DNA of 7,538 nt from an uncultured Rhodopirellula sp. (lineage in GTDB: Bacteria; Planctomycetota; Planctomycetia; Pirellulales; Pirellulaceae), in assembly GCA_913061385.1 (NCBI GenBank), contig CAJXTM010000154.1, positions 1 through 7,538 of the forward strand, given 5' to 3'. Below, piece after piece: positions 1-5,833 of the stretch; position 1 is the first letter of the stretch, and each line of letters opens with the position of its first letter. The notes under the pieces were generated by a model, which made no database searches, was not told where the DNA came from, and worked only from the letters and a program-made list of their open reading frames with translations. A program made the position numbers and the translations under genes.

Positions 1-2
1 CG

Positions 3-36
3 GTCTCGTGGGCTCGGAGATGTGTATAAGAGACAG
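3..36 (+). other. Nextera transposase adapter (artefact)
   Basis: These 34 bases match the Illumina Nextera read-2 transposase adapter as I know it, ending in the 19-base Tn5 mosaic end (AGATGTGTATAAGAGACAG, 18-36). They are library-preparation sequence left by untrimmed reads, not genomic DNA. Two apparent start codons lie in it, the ATG at 8 and the ATG at 22, and their first residues (MGSEMCIRDS and MYKRQ) are translated adapter. Genomic sequence starts at 37. Confidence 0.97.
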
Positions 37-804
37 CCTCTGGTGGCTGCTTTTGAAACAGACTTCCACCGCACTATTCCGGCGGCACGCCGCGAATATG
101 CGATCCCACGTCAATGGGCGGAAGAATTCCACATTCGAAAGTATGGATTTCACGGTGCCAGTCACCGCTACATCGCGACACGCGCCGCAACTTTATTGGG
201 GCGGGAAGATGCGAGAGTCATTTCCTGTCATCTGGGAGGCAGTAGCAGTCTGACAGCTATTCATAATGGTGAAAGCGTGATGACCACGATGGGCATGACG
301 CCTCAAACCGGTCTGCCACAAAACAACCGAGTTGGGGACTTTGACCCCTTTGCTTTGCCGCTCATTCTGGAACGTACCGGAATGTCATTGGAAGGAGCTC
401 TTTCACACCTTGCCAGTCACGGCGGCTTACTAGGCTTGAGTGATAACAGCGGAGACATTCGTGATTTGGAATCTGCCGCAGCGGCAGGTGACGAAAAATC
501 GCAACTGGCTTTGGATGTATTTATCCAGGAAATCCGTCGTCACATGGGTGGCATGATTGTCGCTTTAGGGGGTGTCGATGCAATCGTGTTCACAGGTGGC
601 ATTGGTGAAAAAGGTGCCGCAATTCGTGCCGGTGTTTGCGCCGGCTTGCAGGAACTCGGAATCGTGATGGACCCAGATGCTAACCATCTGGTTACAGGCG
701 AGGTCACCATTCATGCTCCAGAGAGTCGAACCCAACTGTGGGTTATCCCAACCAACGAAGAAGTGATTGTCGCACGACAGTGCGTCGATCTGCTGAAATC
801 GTGA
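37..804 (+). CDS. ackA: Acetate kinase family protein, 5' truncated
   Basis: Acyl-phosphate + ADP to carboxylate + ATP; in a PVM microcompartment locus it is the likely ATP-yielding step after PduL, working on lactyl- or acetyl-phosphate. About 255 genuine residues remain of a family length near 400, so the N-terminal lobe with the first catalytic Asn and Arg is missing because the contig ends here. Visible ASKHA-kinase motifs in order: FETDFHRTIP (52-81), YGFHGASH, CHLGGSSS (226-249), NNRVGDFDP (322-348), FTGGIGEKG (about 589-615) and the C-terminal TNEE (751-762). Three motifs depart from the usual enzyme: FDTAFH reads FETDFH, CHLGNG reads CHLGGS and GTRSGD reads NNRVGD. The Arg and the terminal Glu are kept. 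The ATG at 22 is adapter. The stop is 31 bases before a BMC-P gene, so the two are probably co-transcribed. The family is certain; acetate specificity is not. Confidence 0.9.
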   Translation, partial: PLVAAFETDFHRTIPAARREYAIPRQWAEEFHIRKYGFHGASHRYIATRAATLLGREDARVISCHLGGSSSLTAIHNGESVMTTMGMTPQTGLPQNNRVGDFDPFALPLILERTGMSLEGALSHLASHGGLLGLSDNSGDIRDLESAAAAGDEKSQLALDVFIQEIRRHMGGMIVALGGVDAIVFTGGIGEKGAAIRAGVCAGLQELGIVMDPDANHLVTGEVTIHAPESRTQLWVIPTNEEVIVARQCVDLLKS

Positions 805-835
805 TTCAGAACCCCCCCTCAAAGCGGTCAGATTC

Positions 836-1150
836 ATGTTCATAGCACGCGTAACCGGCTCGGTGGTCAGTACCCAAAAGGTCGATTCCATGACCGGCCA
901 CAAACTGTTGGTGGTCGAACCCTATCGACTGGAAAGTAAAGAGCGAAAATCCCTCGTCACAACGGGGCGAACTTTCATCGCTGTAGACACCCTTGGCGCC
1001 GGCGAAGACGACTTCGTTCTGATTGCCCAAGGCAGCAGTGCCCGCCTGACACCAGAAACCAAACAATTACCGATTGATGCGGTCATCATCGGAATCGTGG
1101 ACAACGTTCATATCGATAAACATAACACCTACTGCCGAACTGAATCCTAG
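836..1150 (+). CDS. BMC-P shell vertex protein (EutN/CcmL family), first copy
   Basis: A 104-residue pentamer-forming shell protein; such pentamers cap the vertices of the polyhedral microcompartment shell. It is the most canonical of the three here: beta-strand start MFIARVTGSVVSTQK, then GHKLLVVEP (21-29), the family signature AVDTLGAGEDD (49-59), VLIAQGSSAR (61-70) and the closing PIDAVIIGIVD (79-89). A polar tail of about 15 residues (NVHIDKHNTYCRTES) extends past the usual end of the fold. The start at 836 puts the first beta strand exactly at the N-terminus, as the family expects. No convincing Shine-Dalgarno is seen in the 31-base gap after the kinase gene, so reinitiation or a weak site is likely. 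It is followed by a 72-base gap and the aldehyde dehydrogenase gene. Confidence 0.95.
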   Translation: MFIARVTGSVVSTQKVDSMTGHKLLVVEPYRLESKERKSLVTTGRTFIAVDTLGAGEDDFVLIAQGSSARLTPETKQLPIDAVIIGIVDNVHIDKHNTYCRTES

Positions 1151-1222
1151 AGTTGACAAGTTCGCCAACCGGCGACAGACCAACCGATCATTGACGCGGA
1201 TCATTATCCAAGACTAAATACC

Positions 1223-2653
1223 ATGCAATTTGACGAAAACACCATTCGAAATGTCGTTGCCCAAGTGCTCGCAGAAGTCGGCCCCATGCCGCCGGTAAAT
1301 GGCACATCATCGCAGACACCCGCTGGTGGACAGCATGGCGTCTTCTACGATGCCGACTCGGCGGTCAACGCAGCACGGGCTGCTTTTGAACAGTTCCGCG
1401 ACTGTTCCCTGGAAGATCGCAAGAATGTGATCGAAATAATCCGTCGCATTTCTATCGAGCAGTGTGAGGAACTGGGTCTGATGGAGATGGCCGAAACGGG
1501 CATCGGTCGACCGGAACACAAAATTGCAAAGCTACGAACGCTGGGTGAACTGTCTCCAGGGGTCGAGTTCCTAGAAACCAAATGCTTCAGCGGTGACCAT
1601 GGGCTGGCAGTGATTGAGCGTGCCCCGTTTGGTGTGATTGGCGCAATCACACCCGTCACACACAGTCTTCCCACAATCACTGGCAATGCTGTCAGCATGC
1701 TGGCAGGTGGAAACACGGTTGTCGTCAATCCACACCCCTCTGGAAAACAGGTCGCCGCCGAAGGAGTCAAACGGTTCAACGAGGCAATTTACCGCGAGCT
1801 CGGAATTGACAATCTGATTTGCGTTATCGCAGAACCGACGCTTGAATCGGCCGAAGCATTATTCAAACACCGTCAGGTTGCATTGATTTGTGTGACTGGC
1901 GGTCCAGCGGTTGGCCGCGCCGCGCTGAACAGCGGAAAGCGTGCCATTGTTGCGGGTCCCGGTAATCCACCAGTTGTCGTTGACGAAACTGCCGACCTCG
2001 ACAACGCCGCACGCTGCATCATTCAAGGTGCTGCCTATGACAACAACCTGTTGTGTATCGCGGAAAAAGAAGTGTTTGTTGTCGAAAGCGTGTTTGACGA
2101 CATGATGGCAGCCATGCGTCGTGCGGGGGCCGCCCAACTTTCGGCTGCTCAAATCGAAACATTGACCAGCAAGGCGATTGTTCAAATTGGCGAAGACCAG
2201 CATGATGCCGCATGCAAGGATTTCATTGGAAAAGACGCCACCGTTCTTGCCGAAGCTGCGGGAGCAAGTGTGCCGGGGAGCACTGAATTGGTATTTGGTG
2301 AAACTGACGAAAACCATCCCTTTGTCAGCGTTGAACAGATGATGCCATTCGTGCCCTTTGTTCGTGCCCGCGATGTGGATCACGCCATCGCTCTTGCCAA
2401 GCAATACGAACATGGCTTCCGTCATACGGCCATCATTCACTCCCGCAATGTTCGCAACATGACAAAGATGGGGCGTGAGCTTGACACGACCTTGTATGTG
2501 AAGAACGGCCCGTGCATGGCTGCCCTTGGCCTCGGTGGCGAAGGCTATCTGTCATTTTCCATCGCAGGGCCAACCGGCGAAGGCGTGACCACACCGAATA
2601 CATTTACTCGGGAACGTCGATGCAGCATGATCGATGAACTCCGTGTTGTTTGA
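1223..2653 (+). CDS. CoA-acylating aldehyde dehydrogenase (PduP/EutE-like), compartment-targeted
   Basis: Oxidises an aldehyde with NAD+ and CoA to acyl-CoA; in PVM compartments the substrate is taken to be L-lactaldehyde from deoxysugar-phosphate cleavage. 476 residues, near the PduP length. Residues 4-19 (DENTIRNVVAQVLAEV) form an amphipathic helix of encapsulation-peptide type, joined by a flexible Pro/Gly/Ser linker (about 20-38) to the catalytic fold. Nucleotide-binding region: PVTHSLPTITGNAVSM, then AGGNTVVVNPHPSGK, then VTGGPAVGRAA (224-234). The catalytic Cys is C278 in NNLLCIAEKEV, where PduP typically has NNLPCIAEKEV. The C-terminal part shows ALGLGGEGYLSFSIAGPTGEG and a RERRC motif. 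It shares an operon with three BMC-P genes. No good Shine-Dalgarno precedes the ATG, but the start is supported because the targeting helix begins immediately after it. The locus name in planctomycetes is a pvm letter that I will not assign. Confidence 0.95.
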   Translation: MQFDENTIRNVVAQVLAEVGPMPPVNGTSSQTPAGGQHGVFYDADSAVNAARAAFEQFRDCSLEDRKNVIEIIRRISIEQCEELGLMEMAETGIGRPEHKIAKLRTLGELSPGVEFLETKCFSGDHGLAVIERAPFGVIGAITPVTHSLPTITGNAVSMLAGGNTVVVNPHPSGKQVAAEGVKRFNEAIYRELGIDNLICVIAEPTLESAEALFKHRQVALICVTGGPAVGRAALNSGKRAIVAGPGNPPVVVDETADLDNAARCIIQGAAYDNNLLCIAEKEVFVVESVFDDMMAAMRRAGAAQLSAAQIETLTSKAIVQIGEDQHDAACKDFIGKDATVLAEAAGASVPGSTELVFGETDENHPFVSVEQMMPFVPFVRARDVDHAIALAKQYEHGFRHTAIIHSRNVRNMTKMGRELDTTLYVKNGPCMAALGLGGEGYLSFSIAGPTGEGVTTPNTFTRERRCSMIDELRVV

Positions 2654-2668
2654 ACCAAGGACTTAACG

Positions 2669-2923
2669 ATGCAAACAGCACTCATCCTCGGCTCGACCCG
2701 CGCGACCGTAAAACATGAAAGTCTGGTGGGACAGCGAATGGTTGTCGTCCAACCCCTGATGTCGGACGAGACGCCTGATGGCCCACCTTTGATTGCCGTT
2801 GATGCTTTTGGAGCACGGCGTGGTGACCACGTCATGCTCACCAGCGATGGGCTCTATGCACGCGATGTTACCAATCACGAAAACACTCCAGTGAGGTGGA
2901 GCGTCATGGGGATTTTGGACTGA
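2669..2923 (+). CDS. BMC-P shell vertex protein (EutN/CcmL family), second copy, short
   Basis: An 84-residue, minimal EutN/CcmL-fold pentamer subunit. Visible family pattern: MQTALILGSTRATVKHESL, VGQRMVVVQPL (20-30), IAVDAFGARRGD (42-53), MLTSDGLYAR (56-65) and the closing VMGILD. The normal GAGxGE loop is GARRGD, adding two adjacent arginines, and GSSAR is DGLYAR. It may therefore make a vertex with different surface or pore chemistry from the first copy. An AAGGA ribosome-binding site at 2657-2661 lies 7 bases before the ATG, just after the aldehyde dehydrogenase stop. Its own stop overlaps the next start (TGATG at 2921-2925), which points to translational coupling and fixed stoichiometry with the unknown protein downstream. 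Confidence 0.9.
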   Translation: MQTALILGSTRATVKHESLVGQRMVVVQPLMSDETPDGPPLIAVDAFGARRGDHVMLTSDGLYARDVTNHENTPVRWSVMGILD

Positions 2924-3573
2924 TGAAGCGAACTCAGGAGAAACAGAACACTCGGGTCACACCGAACGATTCGGCAAAGATTGCCGAAATCGTGCGGCAG
3001 GTCATTGCCCGTCTCGAAGTCTCGCCTGAACGAAAAAGTTTAAAACACAAACCAGTGCCCCAAACACCAAGCAAACCGACTTCCGCAGCGGTAACCGAAA
3101 AGGTCATCACCAGCCGAACGATCCAAGATTTAAACCGTCTGACTGCACAGATCTTCGTATCGCCAACAGCAATCATTACGCCTTCGGCTCGCGATGACGC
3201 TCGCAGTCGTAAGATCCAAATACAACGCACTGTGCAACTACCCGATGGACAGCAACCAGATCAACAGACAATCGAAATCATCGATTATGCACAACCTGAG
3301 CGTGCCCAAGCCGTCAATCAGCAATTGGCTATGCGGGGCATCACCACTGGGGCCGCCAAAATCGTGCTCACTGAGACGCCTGCGAAAGAGGTGCACTTTC
3401 AGTGTTCAAGAAACAACGAGGTGGCTGTTATGATCGGTTCTTTCAACGACATCCAGCGTTTCTCAGCCGAGATCGCACCGACCGTATGGGTGCTGGACAT
3501 GCAACGCCTTTCTTTGAGTGCCGCAGTCAATGCTGTGACACAGATCATCAAAACACGGAGAGTCGAGCGATGA
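2923..3573 (+). CDS. Unrecognised microcompartment-operon protein with encapsulation helix and RpiB-like C-terminus
   Basis: 216 residues if the ATG overlapping the previous stop (TGATG) is used; a GTG at 2896 in the same frame would add nine residues and is less likely. I do not recognise a characterised family. Three parts are visible. Residues 15-32 (NDSAKIAEIVRQVIARLE) look like an encapsulation peptide, followed by a basic Pro/Thr linker (33-56). Residues 60-102 contain VSPTAIITPSARDDARSRK, a TPxAR-type motif that by eye recalls short segments of other BMC-associated proteins. Residues 143-200 include IVLTETPAKEVHFQCSRNN and AVMIGS, whose NNxxxxxxG spacing resembles the NNANVLxLGA stretch of RpiB/LacAB sugar-phosphate isomerases, but the catalytic GTGxGM motif of RpiB is not seen. 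It is coupled at both ends (TGATG upstream, ATGA downstream) to BMC-P genes. A structural adaptor or degenerate isomerase is possible; function unknown. Confidence 0.85.
   Translation: MKRTQEKQNTRVTPNDSAKIAEIVRQVIARLEVSPERKSLKHKPVPQTPSKPTSAAVTEKVITSRTIQDLNRLTAQIFVSPTAIITPSARDDARSRKIQIQRTVQLPDGQQPDQQTIEIIDYAQPERAQAVNQQLAMRGITTGAAKIVLTETPAKEVHFQCSRNNEVAVMIGSFNDIQRFSAEIAPTVWVLDMQRLSLSAAVNAVTQIIKTRRVER
3557..3562 (+). promoter_or_regulatory. Ribosome-binding site of third BMC-P
   Basis: GGAGAG sits 7 bases before the ATG at 3570. Together with the ATGA overlap with the previous stop, it fixes the start of the BMC-P gene at 3570, although the reading frame stays open upstream to about 3402. Confidence 0.7.
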
Positions 3574-3851
3574 AAATTGCACGCACCATCGGGACAGTCA
3601 CACTGTCCCGATCCCATCCTTTGATGGAAGCAGCAAATCTGCGATGCGTCGAATTAGTCGACACAGCGGAACGGATTCATGAGCAACCTTTAGGTGGCGA
3701 AACGATCGTTGCCTGGGATCTATGTAGTACAGGCATCGGCGACTTGGTGGCGTTAGCCGAGGGCCCTGAGTCTGCACAACCGTTTCACCCCGACATTAAA
3801 CCGCTGGACGCATCCATAGTCGCCCTGCTGGACCACATCGAACTAAATTGA
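3570..3851 (+). CDS. BMC-P shell vertex protein (EutN/CcmL family), third copy, divergent
   Basis: A 93-residue EutN/CcmL-type vertex protein and the most divergent of the three. Recognisable elements are the opening strand MKIARTIGTVTLSRSHPLM, LRCVELVD (24-31), ETIVAWDLCSTGIGDLVALAEG (44-65, in place of AVDxxGAGxGExVLVxxG) and the closing KPLDASIVALLDHIE (77-91, in place of PVDAAIVGIVDxVE). The usual GSSAR is GPESAQ. The initiation site at 3570 overlaps the unknown gene's stop by four bases (ATGA). Having three unlike BMC-P genes is what I recall for PVM loci, and each may occupy a different vertex or a minority position. A 76-base structured gap separates it from the aldolase gene. Confidence 0.88.
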   Translation: MKIARTIGTVTLSRSHPLMEAANLRCVELVDTAERIHEQPLGGETIVAWDLCSTGIGDLVALAEGPESAQPFHPDIKPLDASIVALLDHIELN

Positions 3852-3855
3852 AATC

Positions 3856-3908
3856 GTAGGCCGGGACCACCGGCATTCCAAGGTGCTGGCCACATTGGCC
3901 CAGCCTAC
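3856..3908 (+). other. Structured intergenic segment upstream of aldolase gene
   Basis: The gap can fold in two mutually exclusive ways. Fold A pairs GTAGGC (3856-3861) with GCCTAC (3903-3908), extended after one mismatch by GGG (3863-3865) with CCC (3899-3901). Fold B makes two local hairpins: GCCGG/CCGGC (3860-3864 with 3870-3874) and GCTGG/CCAGC (3885-3889 with 3900-3904). No U-run follows, so this is not a normal terminator. It ends 7 bases before the aldolase ribosome-binding site and could be an mRNA-processing, stability or translation-control element. The pairing is seen by eye; any function is inferred. Confidence 0.35.
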
Positions 3909-3915
3909 AAACAAC

Positions 3916-3919
3916 AGGA
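3916..3919 (+). promoter_or_regulatory. Ribosome-binding site of aldolase
   Basis: AGGA lies 8 bases before the ATG at 3928. It selects this ATG over the in-frame GTG at 3883, which would sit inside the structured gap and add 15 residues unlike the start of the family. Confidence 0.65.
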
Positions 3920-3927
3920 TTAACGAA

Positions 3928-4788
3928 ATGCAAAATCTTCACAAAATCAAACAGGACATCTGCGACATCGGTCGTCGCATTTACAATCGCCAATTTGCGG
4001 CAGCGAACGATGGAAACATCACTGTTCGAGTCAGCGAAAACGAAGTCCTTTGCACACCTACATTGCAATGCAAGGGCTTCCTCAAGCCGGATGACATCGC
4101 ATTGGTTGACATGACTGGAAAGCAGCTTTCGGGCCGCAAAAAGCGATCAAGCGAAGCGTTGCTTCACTTGGAAATCTACCGCCAACGAGAAGATATCAAG
4201 AGCGTTGTTCACTGTCACCCACCGCATGCCACTGCATTTGCGATTGCCCGTGAGCCCATTCCACAGTGCGTTCTTCCAGAAGTGGAAGTATTCCTCGGTG
4301 ACGTTCCAATCACAAAGTATGAAACCCCAGGCGGCCAGGAATTTGCTGACACGATCATCCCATTCGTGCATCGCACCAACATCATGATTCTGGCAAATCA
4401 CGGAACGGTCAGTTATGGAGAGACAGTCGAGCAAGCCTATTGGTGGACAGAGATCCTTGATTCCTATTGCCGGATGCTGATGCTGGCCAAACAACTCGGA
4501 AATGTCTCTTTTCTGGGTGGTCAGAAGTCGCAGGAGTTACTCGACCTGAAAGACCAATGGGGCTACAAGGACCCTCGCAACACACCGGACTACGAAGACT
4601 GCGACATCTGCGCCAATGACATTTTCCGCGATTCATGGGCTGAGTCAGGCGTCGAGAGGAGAGCTTTCGCGGCTCCCCCAGCCTTGAAGCAAGCTGCCCC
4701 AACTGCTGCCCCAGCTGCTACCAGCAACGAAGAAGCATTAGTCAAAGCGATCACTGATGAAGTGATTCGCCAAATGCAGAAAAGCTGA
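3928..4788 (+). CDS. Class II aldolase (FucA/RhaD-like), microcompartment-targeted
   Basis: Zinc-dependent aldolase of the fuculose-1-phosphate/AraD family. In PVM compartments it cleaves L-fuculose- or L-rhamnulose-1-phosphate to DHAP and L-lactaldehyde inside the shell. 286 residues. NDGNITVRV (27-35) and the phosphate-binding KRSSE (72-76) are present, with E76 matching the catalytic Glu of FucA. The zinc ligands are H95 and H97 in HCHPPHA, and H158 in LANHGTVSYG. The core resembles the 215-residue FucA but is longer: after about residue 193 comes an extra segment with a CDIC pair (C225, C228), then an Ala/Pro linker (248-265), then an amphipathic helix (267-284, NEEALVKAITDEVIRQMQ) of encapsulation-peptide type at the very C-terminus. 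The next gene, the dehydrogenase, starts 72 bases later. Family is clear; choice between fuculose and rhamnulose substrate cannot be read from the sequence. Confidence 0.93.
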   Translation: MQNLHKIKQDICDIGRRIYNRQFAAANDGNITVRVSENEVLCTPTLQCKGFLKPDDIALVDMTGKQLSGRKKRSSEALLHLEIYRQREDIKSVVHCHPPHATAFAIAREPIPQCVLPEVEVFLGDVPITKYETPGGQEFADTIIPFVHRTNIMILANHGTVSYGETVEQAYWWTEILDSYCRMLMLAKQLGNVSFLGGQKSQELLDLKDQWGYKDPRNTPDYEDCDICANDIFRDSWAESGVERRAFAAPPALKQAAPTAAPAATSNEEALVKAITDEVIRQMQKS

Positions 4789-4796
4789 ACGTATTC

Positions 4797-4819
4797 GGCT
4801 GATTCATTCAGCTCGTTTT
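4797..4819 (+). terminator. Weak hairpin with short U-run between aldolase and dehydrogenase genes
   Basis: GCTGA (4798-4802) pairs with TCAGC (4808-4812) around a 5-base loop, followed at once by TCGTTTT. An alternative longer-range pairing joins AGCTGAA (4783-4789) with TTCAGCT (4807-4813). The stem is short, so it could at most be a leaky terminator lowering expression of the downstream dehydrogenase. Confidence 0.25.
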
Positions 4820-4860
4820 CAATCAATCCAAAAAACATACAACCAACCAATCAGTAATCC

Positions 4861-5796
4861 ATGAAAGTTTCGATCATCGGTGGCGGTGGACTTGTCGGCT
4901 CATGTGCTGCCTTCGCTCTTCAGTGCGGAGGAATCGCTCGCGAAATCGCGTTACTGGATGTCAACCAGGAACTGGCCGTGGGTCAGGCCTTGGATCTACA
5001 GCACGGCAGCCCAAGTATTGCTGACCAGACAATCAGTGGCGGTGGCTACGATCACATCCCGAGTAGTGATGTGATCTGCATCACTGCAGGTCTGCGACGT
5101 AAACCGGATGAGTCACGGCTTGATCTGATCAACCGCAACACGGACCTATTCCTCCAGATCCTCAGCGACGTCAAAGCGGCGGGTCCAAAATCATCCGCAA
5201 TCGTTGTCGTCGTCAGCAACCCTGTGGACATTCTGACCTACGTTGCAGCCCAGAAACTGGGTTTGCCCGTCGATCAAGTAATTGGTTTGGGAACGCAACT
5301 GGATACCATCCGTTTTTGCTCACTGATTGCCGAGCAACTGGGTGCTCCGCCAACACAAACCAAGGCACTGATTCTTGGAGAGCATGGAGACTCAATGGTA
5401 CCGATCTGGAGCAGTGCGACGATCGCCGGGCTGCCCCTGGACAAGCAACCTGGATGGACCCCCGCCCTCGCCAATCAACTCTTCACCCGAACACGCGGTA
5501 GCGGTGCTGAAGTCATCAAACGCAAAGGTGGCGCCGGCTTTGCGGTTGGCATCGCGATTCAGGATGTGATTGAGTCAATTGCACTCGACCGCCGTCGAGT
5601 TCTACCAGTCAGCAGCGTGCAGTCAGGATGCTATGGTGTCCGTGACGTTGCCTTGTCTGTACCGACCGTGGTCGGTCGCAAGGGTGTGGTAGACCGGCAG
5701 GAAGTTGAGTTGTGGCCCAAAGAGATGCAAGGAATGCGAGCGAGTGGTGCCGCCCTTCGAAAAACCCTTGATGTCGTCCTCAAACGAATCGGTTAA
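4861..5796 (+). CDS. Lactate/malate dehydrogenase family protein
   Basis: NAD-dependent 2-hydroxyacid dehydrogenase of the LDH/MDH fold, 311 residues, full length. The Rossmann glycine motif is IIGGGGLVGS (G8, G10, G13) and D33 in LLDVN should bind the adenosine ribose, favouring NAD over NADP. The active site is complete: R86 (Arg109 of LDH), N120 in VSNPVD, D148 and R151 in LDTIRF, and H175 in GEHGDS. The substrate loop reads AGLRRKPDESR, putting Arg (R80) where LDH has Gln102, and A225 stands where LDH has Thr246; both are malate-dehydrogenase-like. No encapsulation helix is visible at either end. In PVM loci this last gene is thought to handle lactate/pyruvate or NAD balance. It sits last in the operon, with a weak hairpin before it and a strong terminator 38 bases after its stop. 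No Shine-Dalgarno is evident before the ATG. Confidence 0.93.
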   Translation: MKVSIIGGGGLVGSCAAFALQCGGIAREIALLDVNQELAVGQALDLQHGSPSIADQTISGGGYDHIPSSDVICITAGLRRKPDESRLDLINRNTDLFLQILSDVKAAGPKSSAIVVVVSNPVDILTYVAAQKLGLPVDQVIGLGTQLDTIRFCSLIAEQLGAPPTQTKALILGEHGDSMVPIWSSATIAGLPLDKQPGWTPALANQLFTRTRGSGAEVIKRKGGAGFAVGIAIQDVIESIALDRRRVLPVSSVQSGCYGVRDVALSVPTVVGRKGVVDRQEVELWPKEMQGMRASGAALRKTLDVVLKRIG

Positions 5797-5833
5797 CCGA
5801 CCTCACAAATAGGTCACCCCACCCCTAACGAAC

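Noticed and set aside
8..253. 81-residue open frame starting MGSEMCIRDS
   Set aside because: Its start is inside the Nextera adapter and the rest runs out of frame through the kinase gene.
1186..1205. Direct repeat GATCATT (1186-1192 and 1199-1205) upstream of the aldehyde dehydrogenase gene
   Set aside because: Only two 7-base copies; too short to separate from chance without comparison to relatives.
1153..1220. TTGACA (1153-1158) and TTGACG (1191-1196) as an internal promoter before the aldehyde dehydrogenase gene
   Set aside because: TTGACA has no -10 at usual spacing. TTGACG with CTAAAT at 1214-1219 would start transcription at or after the ATG at 1223, so only a leaderless message would work.
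1859..2440. 193-residue minus-strand open frame
   Set aside because: Entirely antisense to the aldehyde dehydrogenase gene, with His- and Cys-rich, family-less translation; a shadow frame.
2896..2922. GTG at 2896 as the start of the unknown 216-residue protein
   Set aside because: It lies inside the preceding BMC-P gene, adds nine residues unlike a cargo helix, and the TGATG-overlapping ATG at 2923 is the simpler start.
3402..3569. Open frame upstream of the third BMC-P gene, as an N-terminal extension of it
   Set aside because: It overlaps the coding region of the unknown protein, shows no BMC-P character, and a GGAGAG site precedes the ATG at 3570.
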